A stretch of DNA of 64,000 nucleotides from PNON01 sp964387025 (GTDB lineage: Bacteria > Chloroflexota > Anaerolineae > Anaerolineales > Anaerolineaceae), in the NCBI GenBank assembly GCA_964387025.1, contig CAYLUZ010000003.1, positions 124,001-188,000 on the forward strand, read 5' to 3'. Positions within the stretch are counted from its first letter, which is position 1. Each line of letters starts with the position of its first letter. A program made the translations under genes and the position numbers. This document shows positions 33,694 to 41,473 of this stretch, piece by piece. The notes beneath the pieces were generated by a model. It made no database searches. It worked only from the letters and a program-made list of their open reading frames with translations, and had not been told where the DNA came from.

Positions 33694-34602
33694 CTACCTC
33701 GTCCAGTAAGTGAATGTTAGAAGGTATGCAGTCAGAATGACAATTGCCAGACTGGTCACTTTTAATAATCCCCAGTGAGGCTTTTTCCCGGAGGCTACTT
33801 GACCCATAAGGAATACCTGATAGACAGCAATGGGCATGGTTAGGAGGGAAGGCCATACTAGTGTCCAGGGCAGCCCTTGAATTCGGGAAAGGACAAGTAA
33901 TAAGAAACCGAGGATCAAAAGGATATTATGAAGATGCCAACCCTTCTGCCAGCCTAATCTTACCAGGAGGGTGTTCTGGCAATTTTTGCAATCGCTCGAG
34001 TATGTTGTAAATTGGAAGATCAGAGTTGTGGATAAGAAAAAAGCAGCCACAGGTATGGATGACATGGAAATATAACGATGCAATTCTGCCGATTGTAAAC
34101 TGAAACTAAAAGCCGGTATCAGGATCGAAATTAGGATCGATACCAGTAACTCACCTATCCCGGAGTAGATCAATCGAAAAGGAGGAACAGCATAACCGAT
34201 CGCGACGAGAAAGCCAGCGCTTACCAAAACCAGGGAGGTACCATTCATTAATCCATCCCGGTAGAGAATGATGAGTAATATGCACGAAATAGTAAGAAAA
34301 GACAGCGCAGAGATCAGTATGGAAGTTTGAAGCTTACGAAAAGATTCAAGTTCTGTGGTTGTCCGGGGTGGTGCGATGGGTCCAAAGGGAGACTGCATTT
34401 CAAAATAATCATTCAGGAAGAATACTCCCAGCATCAACATCAACATTATCCCTTGCCCAGCCATATAAGGTGTCCAATTAATGGTGAGGCCGAGGTAATG
34501 TGCAATCCCTCCGCCTAATGCAAACATTAATATATTGAATAAAATCAGGAAGATTAGTTTTTGTTGGAAAAATCGATTAATCAACGGGGTTTTGGTATCC
34601 AT
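33694..34602 (-). CDS. UbiA-like integral membrane protein
   Basis: About nine transmembrane helices in the pattern of UbiA/MenA aromatic prenyltransferases. The first Asp-rich motif reads NDYFEMQS instead of NDxxDxxxD, and the second position is YSSDCKNCQNTLLVRLG, resembling the D...TLpv.lG motif but with a cysteine pair. Catalysis is therefore doubtful, or the substrate differs. It heads the moeA operon with a 2-base gap. ATG 34602. Confidence 0.65.
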   Translation of the reverse strand: MDTKTPLINRFFQQKLIFLILFNILMFALGGGIAHYLGLTINWTPYMAGQGIMLMLMLGVFFLNDYFEMQSPFGPIAPPRTTTELESFRKLQTSILISALSFLTISCILLIILYRDGLMNGTSLVLVSAGFLVAIGYAVPPFRLIYSGIGELLVSILISILIPAFSFSLQSAELHRYISMSSIPVAAFFLSTTLIFQFTTYSSDCKNCQNTLLVRLGWQKGWHLHNILLILGFLLLVLSRIQGLPWTLVWPSLLTMPIAVYQVFLMGQVASGKKPHWGLLKVTSLAIVILTAYLLTFTYWTR

Positions 34603-35000
34603 AAGTCAGTTTCACCATTTTTTGAGGTTAGTGTTAAGTCCAATTATTACCATGAATCAGACGATTCATCCAAGTTGGTTAAGTGAGTTCTTATTATTAT
34701 CCCATAGATAATACATCAAAGTACGGAAAATGCAGAACCATCCAAAAGATCATGAATAATGGAAAATGAATTTGATATACATCGCAAAACCTGATGAGGT
34801 AAATTGATAATAAAACCTGTAAAAAATTGCACAAAGTGATACAATCACACATTCTATGTTAAGCATCGATTCATTGAATTTTGGGTTAACAATAGAGTAA
34901 ATAAATTGATCGATTAAGCAACTAACACACATTTTTTATAAATGATTTTATTTATCCAAACGAGGTTGATTAACCTCGTATTTTATTAGGAAATCATAAG
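34603..35000. other. 398-base AT-rich intergenic region upstream of the amino-acid ABC genes
   Basis: No gene seen. A weak promoter (TTAAGC-17-TATAAA, -10 at 34937-34942) lies near the right end. A perfect hairpin ACGAGGTT-GATT-AACCTCGT (34960-34979) followed by ATTTTATT lies in the leader, 21 bases before the start codon, and looks like an attenuator or terminator. Confidence 0.45.
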
Positions 35001-35834
35001 ATGACAGACGAACGTAATCCTCTATTACCTGCTGTAGATGCAACCCAAGCCGGGCATGGAACTGCTACATCGAAAAGTAAATTTGACCGGTGGTGGTTTT
35101 TAGTCGCCGGTGTGATTGCAGTAATCCTTTTCTTGGTGATATCTCAACCCGACCCTTACCGCCGAGTGCTCATTTTTGTGCAGGATGGTCTACGTGTCAC
35201 CCTTTTAGTTACTATAACTTCCTTCTTTCTTGTCCTGGTGTTAGGGCTGATCAGTGGATTGGGCAGGCTTTCAAAGAATCCGATGATCTCTGGTATTGCT
35301 TCAGTCTATGTGGAAATCGTTCGTGGTATTCCCTTGTTAGTCCAGTTATTATTCTGGTATTTTGCTTTGCCTTCCATTATTCAGCAAATTGGGACAACAT
35401 ATAACATCCAATCTATGAAGGAGTATTTGGCCGACCCGATTTGGATGGCCATATTCGGTATCACATTTTGTTATGGTGCCTATATGAGCGAGATATATCG
35501 CGCCGGCATCCAAAGTATATCTAAAGGTCAGATGGAAGCTGCGCGAAGTCTGGGTATGACCCACATCCAGGCTATGCGATATGTGATCATTCCTCAAGCC
35601 ATCAGAGTCATCTTACCACCGGTGGGAAATGAATTTATATCAATGCTTAAAGATTCATCCCTTGTAAGTGTTGTGGCAGTGGCTGACATGACCCGCCGGG
35701 GAAGAGAATTTATGGCCGCGAATTTTATTCCCATTCAAACATGGGTGATGATAGCTCTGCTTTACTTAGTTTTGACATTGTTCTCAGCCCGGATTGTCAC
35801 CTGGATTGAAAAACGAACCCGGATAGAGAGGTAA
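35001..35834 (+). CDS. Polar amino-acid ABC transporter permease
   Basis: HisM/GlnP-type permease with an N-terminal soluble extension of about 30 residues, five to six helices, the family signature EIVRGIPLLVQLLFW and the ATPase-docking EAA loop (MEAARSLGMTHIQAMRYVIIPQAIR). Probably imports glutamine, glutamate or another polar amino acid. A single permease gene would form a homodimer. ATG 35001 has TTAGGA upstream. No binding-protein gene lies in this operon. Confidence 0.9.
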   Translation: MTDERNPLLPAVDATQAGHGTATSKSKFDRWWFLVAGVIAVILFLVISQPDPYRRVLIFVQDGLRVTLLVTITSFFLVLVLGLISGLGRLSKNPMISGIASVYVEIVRGIPLLVQLLFWYFALPSIIQQIGTTYNIQSMKEYLADPIWMAIFGITFCYGAYMSEIYRAGIQSISKGQMEAARSLGMTHIQAMRYVIIPQAIRVILPPVGNEFISMLKDSSLVSVVAVADMTRRGREFMAANFIPIQTWVMIALLYLVLTLFSARIVTWIEKRTRIER

Positions 35835-35838
35835 ACCC

Positions 35839-36567
35839 ATGGAATCCATTATTCATATTGAGAATGTAACAAAATGCTTTGGAAATGTTGAAGCGCTGAA
35901 AGGGGTATCTCTGGATGTGCAAAAGGGTGAGGTGATCATGATCATCGGCCCATCCGGATCCGGAAAATCCACTTTCTTGCGCTGTATTAATCGGTTGGAG
36001 GAATACGATAAGGGATCCATCGTGGTGGATGGAATACCACTGGATACCACCAAACATATTAACCAGGTGCGGACAGAAGTTGGAATGGTATTTCAGCAAT
36101 TTAACCTTTTTCCACATCTTACTGTAATAGATAATATTACCCTGGCCCAAAAAGTTGTTCGCAAACGGGACAAGGCTGAAGCTAAAAAAGTAGCATTGGA
36201 ATTGTTGGTGAAAGTTGGTATTCCAGAAAAAGCAGACGTATATCCCGGGCAGTTATCCGGTGGACAGCAGCAGCGTGTGGCTATTGCCCGCGCCCTGGCT
36301 ATGAATCCAAAGATCATGCTTTTCGACGAGCCAACCTCCGCGCTTGACCCAGAAATGATCCAGGAAGTATTGGATGTCATGCTCACCCTGGCACATGAAG
36401 GAATGACCATGGTGGTTGTTTCCCATGAGATGGGATTTGCCCGGGCTGCTGCAAATAGAGCCATTTTGATGGACGATGGTCTGATCGTGGAGGAGGCTCC
36501 CCCGGACATCCTATTCAGCAATCCGAAAGAGGAGCGAACCAAGGCTTTCTTGAGCAAGGTTTTGTAA
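35839..36567 (+). CDS. Polar amino-acid ABC transporter ATPase (GlnQ-like)
   Basis: Walker A GPSGSGKS, Q-loop MVFQQFNLFPH, signature LSGGQQQR, Walker B IMLFDEPTSALDPEM and switch His in VSHEMGFA. It ends in the usual KAFLSKVL. It follows the permease by 4 bases and energises it. Confidence 0.95.
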   Translation: MESIIHIENVTKCFGNVEALKGVSLDVQKGEVIMIIGPSGSGKSTFLRCINRLEEYDKGSIVVDGIPLDTTKHINQVRTEVGMVFQQFNLFPHLTVIDNITLAQKVVRKRDKAEAKKVALELLVKVGIPEKADVYPGQLSGGQQQRVAIARALAMNPKIMLFDEPTSALDPEMIQEVLDVMLTLAHEGMTMVVVSHEMGFARAAANRAILMDDGLIVEEAPPDILFSNPKEERTKAFLSKVL

Positions 36568-36615
36568 GAAATGAAAATGAAAATCGAGAATTGAAAATTG
36601 AAATTTAGACAAAAT

Positions 36616-36658
36616 AAAAAGATGAGCACCAAGAATTATTTACGGTACTCATCTTTTT
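36616..36658 (+). terminator. Terminator after the amino-acid ABC operon
   Basis: AAAAAGATGAGCACC pairs with GGTACTCATCTTTTT with one mismatch (36616-36630 and 36644-36658). Confidence 0.75.
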
Positions 36659-36727
36659 AATTCTTACTTTGTAATAATTGAATAGACAATCTAATTATTA
36701 GATTATCTATTCATAATTCATTTCTTC

Positions 36728-37906
36728 CTAAATCACACCAAGCCGCTTGCCAACTTTTTCAAATATATCCAGAACTTTATCCAGCTGGTCATTTGTATGG
36801 GTAGCCATATAACTTGTACGCAGCAACTGATGTCCCAAAGCCACAGCTGGGGAAATGACAGGGTTGACGAAAACACCTTCATCAAACAAGGTCTTCCACA
36901 TTAAGAAGGTCAATTGATCGTCGCCGATGATGATTGGGACAACCGGAGTAACAGAATTTCCGATATTAAAGCCCAACTGGCGATATCCATTGCGCATCTT
37001 TTCTGCATTGGCAAGGACTCGGGCCGGGCGGTCCGGTTCGGATCGCATAACTTCGAGAGCAGCCAGAGCAGCCGCTGCGTTTGATGGGGGGATGCTGGCA
37101 CTATAGATCAATGAGCGCGCATGGTGTTTGATATAGGAAACAACATCTTCGTCCCCGGCAATGAAGCCGCCCAGCGAGGCGAAGGACTTGCTGAAAGTGG
37201 ACATGATCAGGTCAACATCTTTTGTTACCCCAAAGTGCGCCACAGTACCATGACCACCACCCATCACTCCCATGCCATGCGCGTCATCCACCATAAGGCG
37301 GGCACCGTATTTCTTGACCAAGGGGAGCATATCAGGCAATGGTGCAAGATCCCCCTCCATGCTGAATAAGCCATCCACCACAACTAATTTACCCGCACTG
37401 TCCGGAATCGATTGTAATGTGCGTTCGAGATGCTCCATGTCGTTATGGATAAAACGCTCGATCTTACCAAAACTTAGCCTGGCACCATCGACGATACTGG
37501 CATGATCATCTTTATCCAGGATAACCACATCACCGCGATTTACTAAAGCGCTAACCGTACCAAGGTTAACCTGCATCCCGGTTGAAAAGCACAATGCAGC
37601 TTCTTTTCCAACCCATTCGGCTAATTCGTGTTCAAGCTGCTCATGTAATTCGAGGGTTCCATTTAAAAAACGCGAGCCTGTGCAGGAAGTTCCATATCGT
37701 TTCACTGCTTCAATGGCTGCCTCTTTTACCTTTGGGTGCGTGGTTAATCCCAGGTAATTATTTGAACCGCACATGATCAGGCGGTGACCTTTGAATTCTG
37801 CTTCGGTGCCTTCATTTTCTGTTAATGGAATGAAAAAAGGATAAATGCCTGTTGCTTTTGCATTTTTTACAACCATATAGTCATAGCATTTTTGTAGAAT
37901 ATCCAT
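36728..37906 (-). CDS. spt: Serine palmitoyltransferase-type alpha-oxoamine synthase
   Basis: A PLP enzyme condensing an acyl-CoA with an amino acid. PLP Lys240 is in STFSKSFASLGG, the ring-stacking His135 in DKDDHAS, and DDAHGMGV is conserved. Within the family (KBL, BioF, HemA, SPT) it best fits the Bacteroidetes-type serine palmitoyltransferase from memory: YGTSCTGSRFLNGTLELH, FSTGMQVNLG, HNDMEHLE, VVDGLFSMEGD, FDEGVFVNPVISPA and YMATHT. The upstream neighbour, 27 bases away, resembles 3-ketosphinganine reductase, which supports sphingolipid synthesis rather than biotin or threonine metabolism. No biotin or tdh gene is nearby. KBL activity cannot be fully excluded. Confidence 0.78.
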   Translation of the reverse strand: MDILQKCYDYMVVKNAKATGIYPFFIPLTENEGTEAEFKGHRLIMCGSNNYLGLTTHPKVKEAAIEAVKRYGTSCTGSRFLNGTLELHEQLEHELAEWVGKEAALCFSTGMQVNLGTVSALVNRGDVVILDKDDHASIVDGARLSFGKIERFIHNDMEHLERTLQSIPDSAGKLVVVDGLFSMEGDLAPLPDMLPLVKKYGARLMVDDAHGMGVMGGGHGTVAHFGVTKDVDLIMSTFSKSFASLGGFIAGDEDVVSYIKHHARSLIYSASIPPSNAAAALAALEVMRSEPDRPARVLANAEKMRNGYRQLGFNIGNSVTPVVPIIIGDDQLTFLMWKTLFDEGVFVNPVISPAVALGHQLLRTSYMATHTNDQLDKVLDIFEKVGKRLGVI

Positions 37907-37933
37907 ACACTTCCTCCGATGATAAAATAATGA

Positions 37934-38773
37934 TTACTGTCTTCTTTTAACGATCCGCCGAATTGCATTTTTTATCTCCATATCCATGACAGGGTATGTC
38001 AAGTCGCCCAACAGGAATGAAAGATTGTAATAGAACCAGCTTTGAAACCCCGGTAGGATGGTATAGCGACCTCGTGACATATCACTTAAGATGATCTTCG
38101 CTACATTTTCGGCTGTCATTGTTCCGGCATTATCAGCCAGTTCTTTGGTAATGGCGGGTTTCAAGTCTTTTTCAAACTCCAATTGTGGAGTCAGAGTATC
38201 CGGTGGGTAAACCACTGAAACCTTAACCCCGCGCGGTTTTAGTTCCGCCCTCAATACATCTGAGAATCCACGTACGGCATATTTGGATGCGCCATACCCG
38301 CTGTAACCGTATGTACCGATGAAGCCGGCCATGGATGAGATGTTGACGATCCATCCATTTCCCCGTCGTATCATTCCATTCACAAAAGCTCGACTGACAT
38401 ATACTGTTCCGAGGTAGTTAATATTAGCCAGGTCTCTAAAGATTTCCGGAGGGAGAACTGAAAATTTGCCTGGATATGTTATACCGGCCGAGTTGATCAG
38501 GAAATCCGGTGTTCCATATTTTTTCTCATAATCAACCAGAAGTGGCCAGATAATTTCGAGGTTACCAACATCACCGGAAAGAGTAAAAATAATTTGATCA
38601 GGATGGATACAATGTGAACGTACCTCAGCAACTGCTTTCTTTAACTGATCCTCACGCCGGGCAAGAATGGTGATATTTGCACCTTGTTCGGCCAAAAGTT
38701 TTGCAAGAGCTAATCCGATTCCACTCGACCCACCTGTGATGAAGACATGCTTTCCTGAAAATTCAATACTCAT
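37934..38773 (-). CDS. 3-ketosphinganine reductase-like short-chain dehydrogenase
   Basis: Classical SDR with TGGSSGIG (13-20), NSAG, and the catalytic Ser146, Tyr160 and Lys164 (YGASK). The segment VVYPPDTLTPQLEFE after the active site matches the PPDTxTPxxxxE motif that sets eukaryotic-type 3-ketodihydrosphingosine reductases (KDSR/FVT1) apart from other SDRs. The C-terminus has a hydrophobic stretch (SWFYYNLSFLLGDL) as in KDSR, suggesting membrane association. It would reduce the SPT product to sphinganine with NADPH. ATG 38773 follows GGAGGGTAAG; the spt gene follows 27 bases downstream. Confidence 0.72.
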   Translation of the reverse strand: MSIEFSGKHVFITGGSSGIGLALAKLLAEQGANITILARREDQLKKAVAEVRSHCIHPDQIIFTLSGDVGNLEIIWPLLVDYEKKYGTPDFLINSAGITYPGKFSVLPPEIFRDLANINYLGTVYVSRAFVNGMIRRGNGWIVNISSMAGFIGTYGYSGYGASKYAVRGFSDVLRAELKPRGVKVSVVYPPDTLTPQLEFEKDLKPAITKELADNAGTMTAENVAKIILSDMSRGRYTILPGFQSWFYYNLSFLLGDLTYPVMDMEIKNAIRRIVKRRQ

Positions 38774-38885
38774 CTTACCCTCCAGGTAACGATAATTAAT
38801 AAAAAGTGTTTATCGGTTGGTGGTTAGTATTATATATGCTTAACACCGATGATTGGGATTTGATACAATTCCCACAAAATGTTAG

Positions 38886-38919
38886 AAAAAACCTTCCGGG
38901 AGTTACCGGAAGGTTTTTT
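38886..38919. terminator. Bidirectional rho-independent terminator
   Basis: AAAAAACCTTCCGG (38886-38899) pairs perfectly with CCGGAAGGTTTTTT (38906-38919). It lies just past the cytochrome b-c gene stop (minus strand) and gives T-runs on both strands. Confidence 0.88.
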
Positions 38920-38923
38920 GGTG

Positions 38924-40102
38924 TTATTTCTCTGGAGCTCCTGCCAGAATCCAGGCTTTTAATGCTGCCAATTCGTCCGCTGTCAATTGACCGGGATGAC
39001 CACCAGCTTCCAGGATCTTGACGATCACGCTTGTGTCTGCATCCCCGGGTGTTAACCCAGCTCCGTTCGTTCCACCTTTCAATGCATCAGCATATGAAGC
39101 TACAGATAAACCCCCCGATGTGCCATGACACATTCCACATTTGGTTTGAAGTAATTCTCCCAAACCACCATCCCAGGTGGAAAGGTCATTGGATACTGCG
39201 CCCGGGAACATTGGTCGGGTTGTTGGAGCCGGGGTCGCTGGCTCAGGTATTTTCGTCGGTTGGGCTGTAGAGAGTATTTGGACTTGTTCAGCTGGTGGCA
39301 TGGTTGTGATGGAGGTTGTTTCTGCTGTCACAAAATAATATAATCCCGCCAGAGCAATAAAAGATATGACAGCGGCTATAGGGAAGTAGAGTGATTTTCT
39401 TCGCTTCACCACCGCAGAAGAAGCGAGGACAGTTCCTGCACCCGCTTCAATTTTTTCAAGCTCAAGGGGATGTTCTTCTTCCATCTCATGACGAGTTAAT
39501 TTTCCTGTGAAAATACTCTTGTTGAAGTATTTGATGTGGACATGATATAAATGCCAGACCAGGATAGCCAGGATAGCCAATACGGCTTCTCCACCATGGG
39601 CTGCTTTAGCAGCCGGAATAAATACCCCGGGGAGTATATCGGTAGTTTTAATGGGATTCCATAGCATGAAACCGGTAATGATCATTACCAGGTTTCCCCA
39701 CATCATTGCCCAATATTCCACTTTTTCATCGAAAGTAAACCGCCCTAATTTTGGCCGTGATTTTGCGAGCCCCACATTATAACCAATGGACTGGAATCCA
39801 TCTTTTATATCTTTTACTCCTGGGAGCATGGTCATTTCCACACGCAGGACATACAGTTTATAACCCATCAGAACGAAATGATAGATGAGCTCAACCAGGA
39901 AAATTGTAGCTGCGACCCGGTGGATAATACGTACTGTTCCAATCCCTCCCAGTACATCAATGAGCCAAAGAGAAATCCCAGCTCCGATAAACTTCTGGAC
40001 AAGGCCGGTGATTCCCAGGATCGTGAAAGATAATAGTAGTAGAATGTGCTCAATTCTTTGGGCAACAGGAAAGCGCAGATAAGAAGCGGATTTTTCAGTC
40101 AT
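38924..40102 (-). CDS. Membrane cytochrome b fused to a cytochrome c domain
   Basis: The N-terminal part (to about 210) has four helices with histidines typical of cytochrome b561/formate-dehydrogenase-gamma-type subunits (AQRIEHILLLLSF, HRVAATIFLVELIYHF, HLYHVHIKYF). These bind b haems and exchange electrons with menaquinone. A fifth helix (near 235-255) and a Thr-Pro linker lead to an extracytoplasmic c domain with CGMCH and a Planctomycete-like fold (GDADTSVIVKILEAGGHPGQL). It overlaps the nonahaem gene by 8 bases, so the two proteins probably form one complex as quinone-linked module and electron relay. Confidence 0.82.
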   Translation of the reverse strand: MTEKSASYLRFPVAQRIEHILLLLSFTILGITGLVQKFIGAGISLWLIDVLGGIGTVRIIHRVAATIFLVELIYHFVLMGYKLYVLRVEMTMLPGVKDIKDGFQSIGYNVGLAKSRPKLGRFTFDEKVEYWAMMWGNLVMIITGFMLWNPIKTTDILPGVFIPAAKAAHGGEAVLAILAILVWHLYHVHIKYFNKSIFTGKLTRHEMEEEHPLELEKIEAGAGTVLASSAVVKRRKSLYFPIAAVISFIALAGLYYFVTAETTSITTMPPAEQVQILSTAQPTKIPEPATPAPTTRPMFPGAVSNDLSTWDGGLGELLQTKCGMCHGTSGGLSVASYADALKGGTNGAGLTPGDADTSVIVKILEAGGHPGQLTADELAALKAWILAGAPEK

Positions 40103-41267
40103 TGCTCACTCCTTTACGCTTTTCTATTAAGCGGCGGATGAAATCTAGAATAACGTAGACGATCATGGCTCCAATTAATCCTGGAATGAGGATCTTGTAG
40201 AACAAGTTTACGTAATAAACAAGCGGAGCCTTTTCTGGAGAGGCAGAGTAGTGACTCATCCATGAAGCTGGAAAGTTTTCGCTGGCATCCGGATGACATT
40301 TCTGACAGGTGCGCAGCAGGTTTTCTTTGACATGTAATCCGTTATTGGGATCATCCGCGCGGGTCATATTATGGACGCCGTGGCAATCGATACAAACAGG
40401 CGTGTTGGTTTGTTGATCGGGAGCTGTCTTTTCAAAGATAGTCACTGTTGTGCCGTGAAAATCTGCAATATAGGTGTTATTGACTTCGGAAGATAAGCCG
40501 TATTTGTCCATCAACTCCTTATCCGCGTGGCATTTGGAGCAAATCTGTGGGGACCGGAGGCGGAAAGCATTATCAACAGACCCAATATCGTGAACACTAT
40601 GGCAATCTATACAGGTGGGGGTGTCGGTGTTTCCTTCCAGCAGTAAACTGGCACCGTGTACAGATTTTTTATACTCTTCCGTGATCTCATTATGACATTT
40701 TGAACAAGTCTCCGGTATTCTCACCCGGGCTTCAACAAGCGTGTTACCTTTTTCATCCACCAGCCGGGTCTGTGTATGGGGGTTATGACAATCAGTACAG
40801 GCAGGTGCGAGTTTGTTACCTGCTTCATATGCCTGCATGTGAATACTATCTTTCACAGCGTTATACTGGTCGGCATGACAGTTTTGACAGGACTGAGTAG
40901 CCTCGAAGCTAAATTCTTGATGGGTTTCTGTAGTCAATTCAGGATGAGGAAACTCAGTAATACCTGGATGGCAGCTGGAACATCCATTTTCCTGACTTCC
41001 ATGAACTGAGACAATAAATAGATTTGGGTCTATGCTTATGTTAAGTTCTTCACCACCAGGTAGTGTGGTTGTTACACCTTGTTTTCCATGACAACCCAGA
41101 CATGTGGCATCCGGTAATTGTGTTTGGGGAGCAGTGTTGACATTAGTTACCGGTGCTGCCTGAACGTCAGTTCGTGGCAGGAATGCGAAAACCATGGCTA
41201 GAACAGCCAGACCAGCACACGCAATGATCCAACTTTTTCGAATAATGTGTAGGTTATTTCCCTTCAT
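40095..41267 (-). CDS. Nonahaem cytochrome c with C-terminal membrane anchor
   Basis: A signal or anchor helix near residues 10-30 precedes nine CxxCH motifs (CLGCH, CSSCH, CQNCH, CTDCH, CSKCH, CIDCH, CSKCH, CIDCH, CQKCH). The alternation of CxDCHxxH and CxKCH resembles cytochrome c3/NrfB-like wires. A C-terminal helix (LIPGLIGAMIVYVILDFI) anchors it in the membrane. Start ATG 41267 with GGAGAAGTTTAAT upstream, not the longer frame to 41312. Probably carries electrons between the cytochrome b-c subunit and an external partner such as the decahaem lipoprotein. Confidence 0.85.
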   Translation of the reverse strand: MKGNNLHIIRKSWIIACAGLAVLAMVFAFLPRTDVQAAPVTNVNTAPQTQLPDATCLGCHGKQGVTTTLPGGEELNISIDPNLFIVSVHGSQENGCSSCHPGITEFPHPELTTETHQEFSFEATQSCQNCHADQYNAVKDSIHMQAYEAGNKLAPACTDCHNPHTQTRLVDEKGNTLVEARVRIPETCSKCHNEITEEYKKSVHGASLLLEGNTDTPTCIDCHSVHDIGSVDNAFRLRSPQICSKCHADKELMDKYGLSSEVNNTYIADFHGTTVTIFEKTAPDQQTNTPVCIDCHGVHNMTRADDPNNGLHVKENLLRTCQKCHPDASENFPASWMSHYSASPEKAPLVYYVNLFYKILIPGLIGAMIVYVILDFIRRLIEKRKGVSND

Positions 41268-41411
41268 ATTAAACTTCTCCGCGGTGCAAGATTTTCGAAT
41301 AATATAAACCAAGATTAATACAAGATTAATTATACCGAAATTATAATGGAATAGTTTACAAAAACTATCAATATTCTAAAATTATGACAATATTGTGATT
41401 ATCATCAGTAA

Positions 41412-41445
41412 TAATAAAGAGGCGATGTTAATTTCACATCGCCCC
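41412..41445. terminator. Hairpin terminator between decahaem and nonahaem genes
   Basis: GGCGATGT (41421-41428) pairs with ACATCGCC (41436-41443); on the minus strand TCTTTATTATT follows. It should end or attenuate transcription after the decahaem gene, so the two genes may be expressed at different levels. Confidence 0.7.
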
Positions 41446-41473
41446 TTTATTAATTTATATTGTGATTTGGTAA

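Noticed and set aside
33692..33856. 55-codon N-terminal extension of moeA
   Set aside because: It overlaps the UbiA-like gene and has no MoeA homology; the ATG at 33691 has a good ribosome-binding site.
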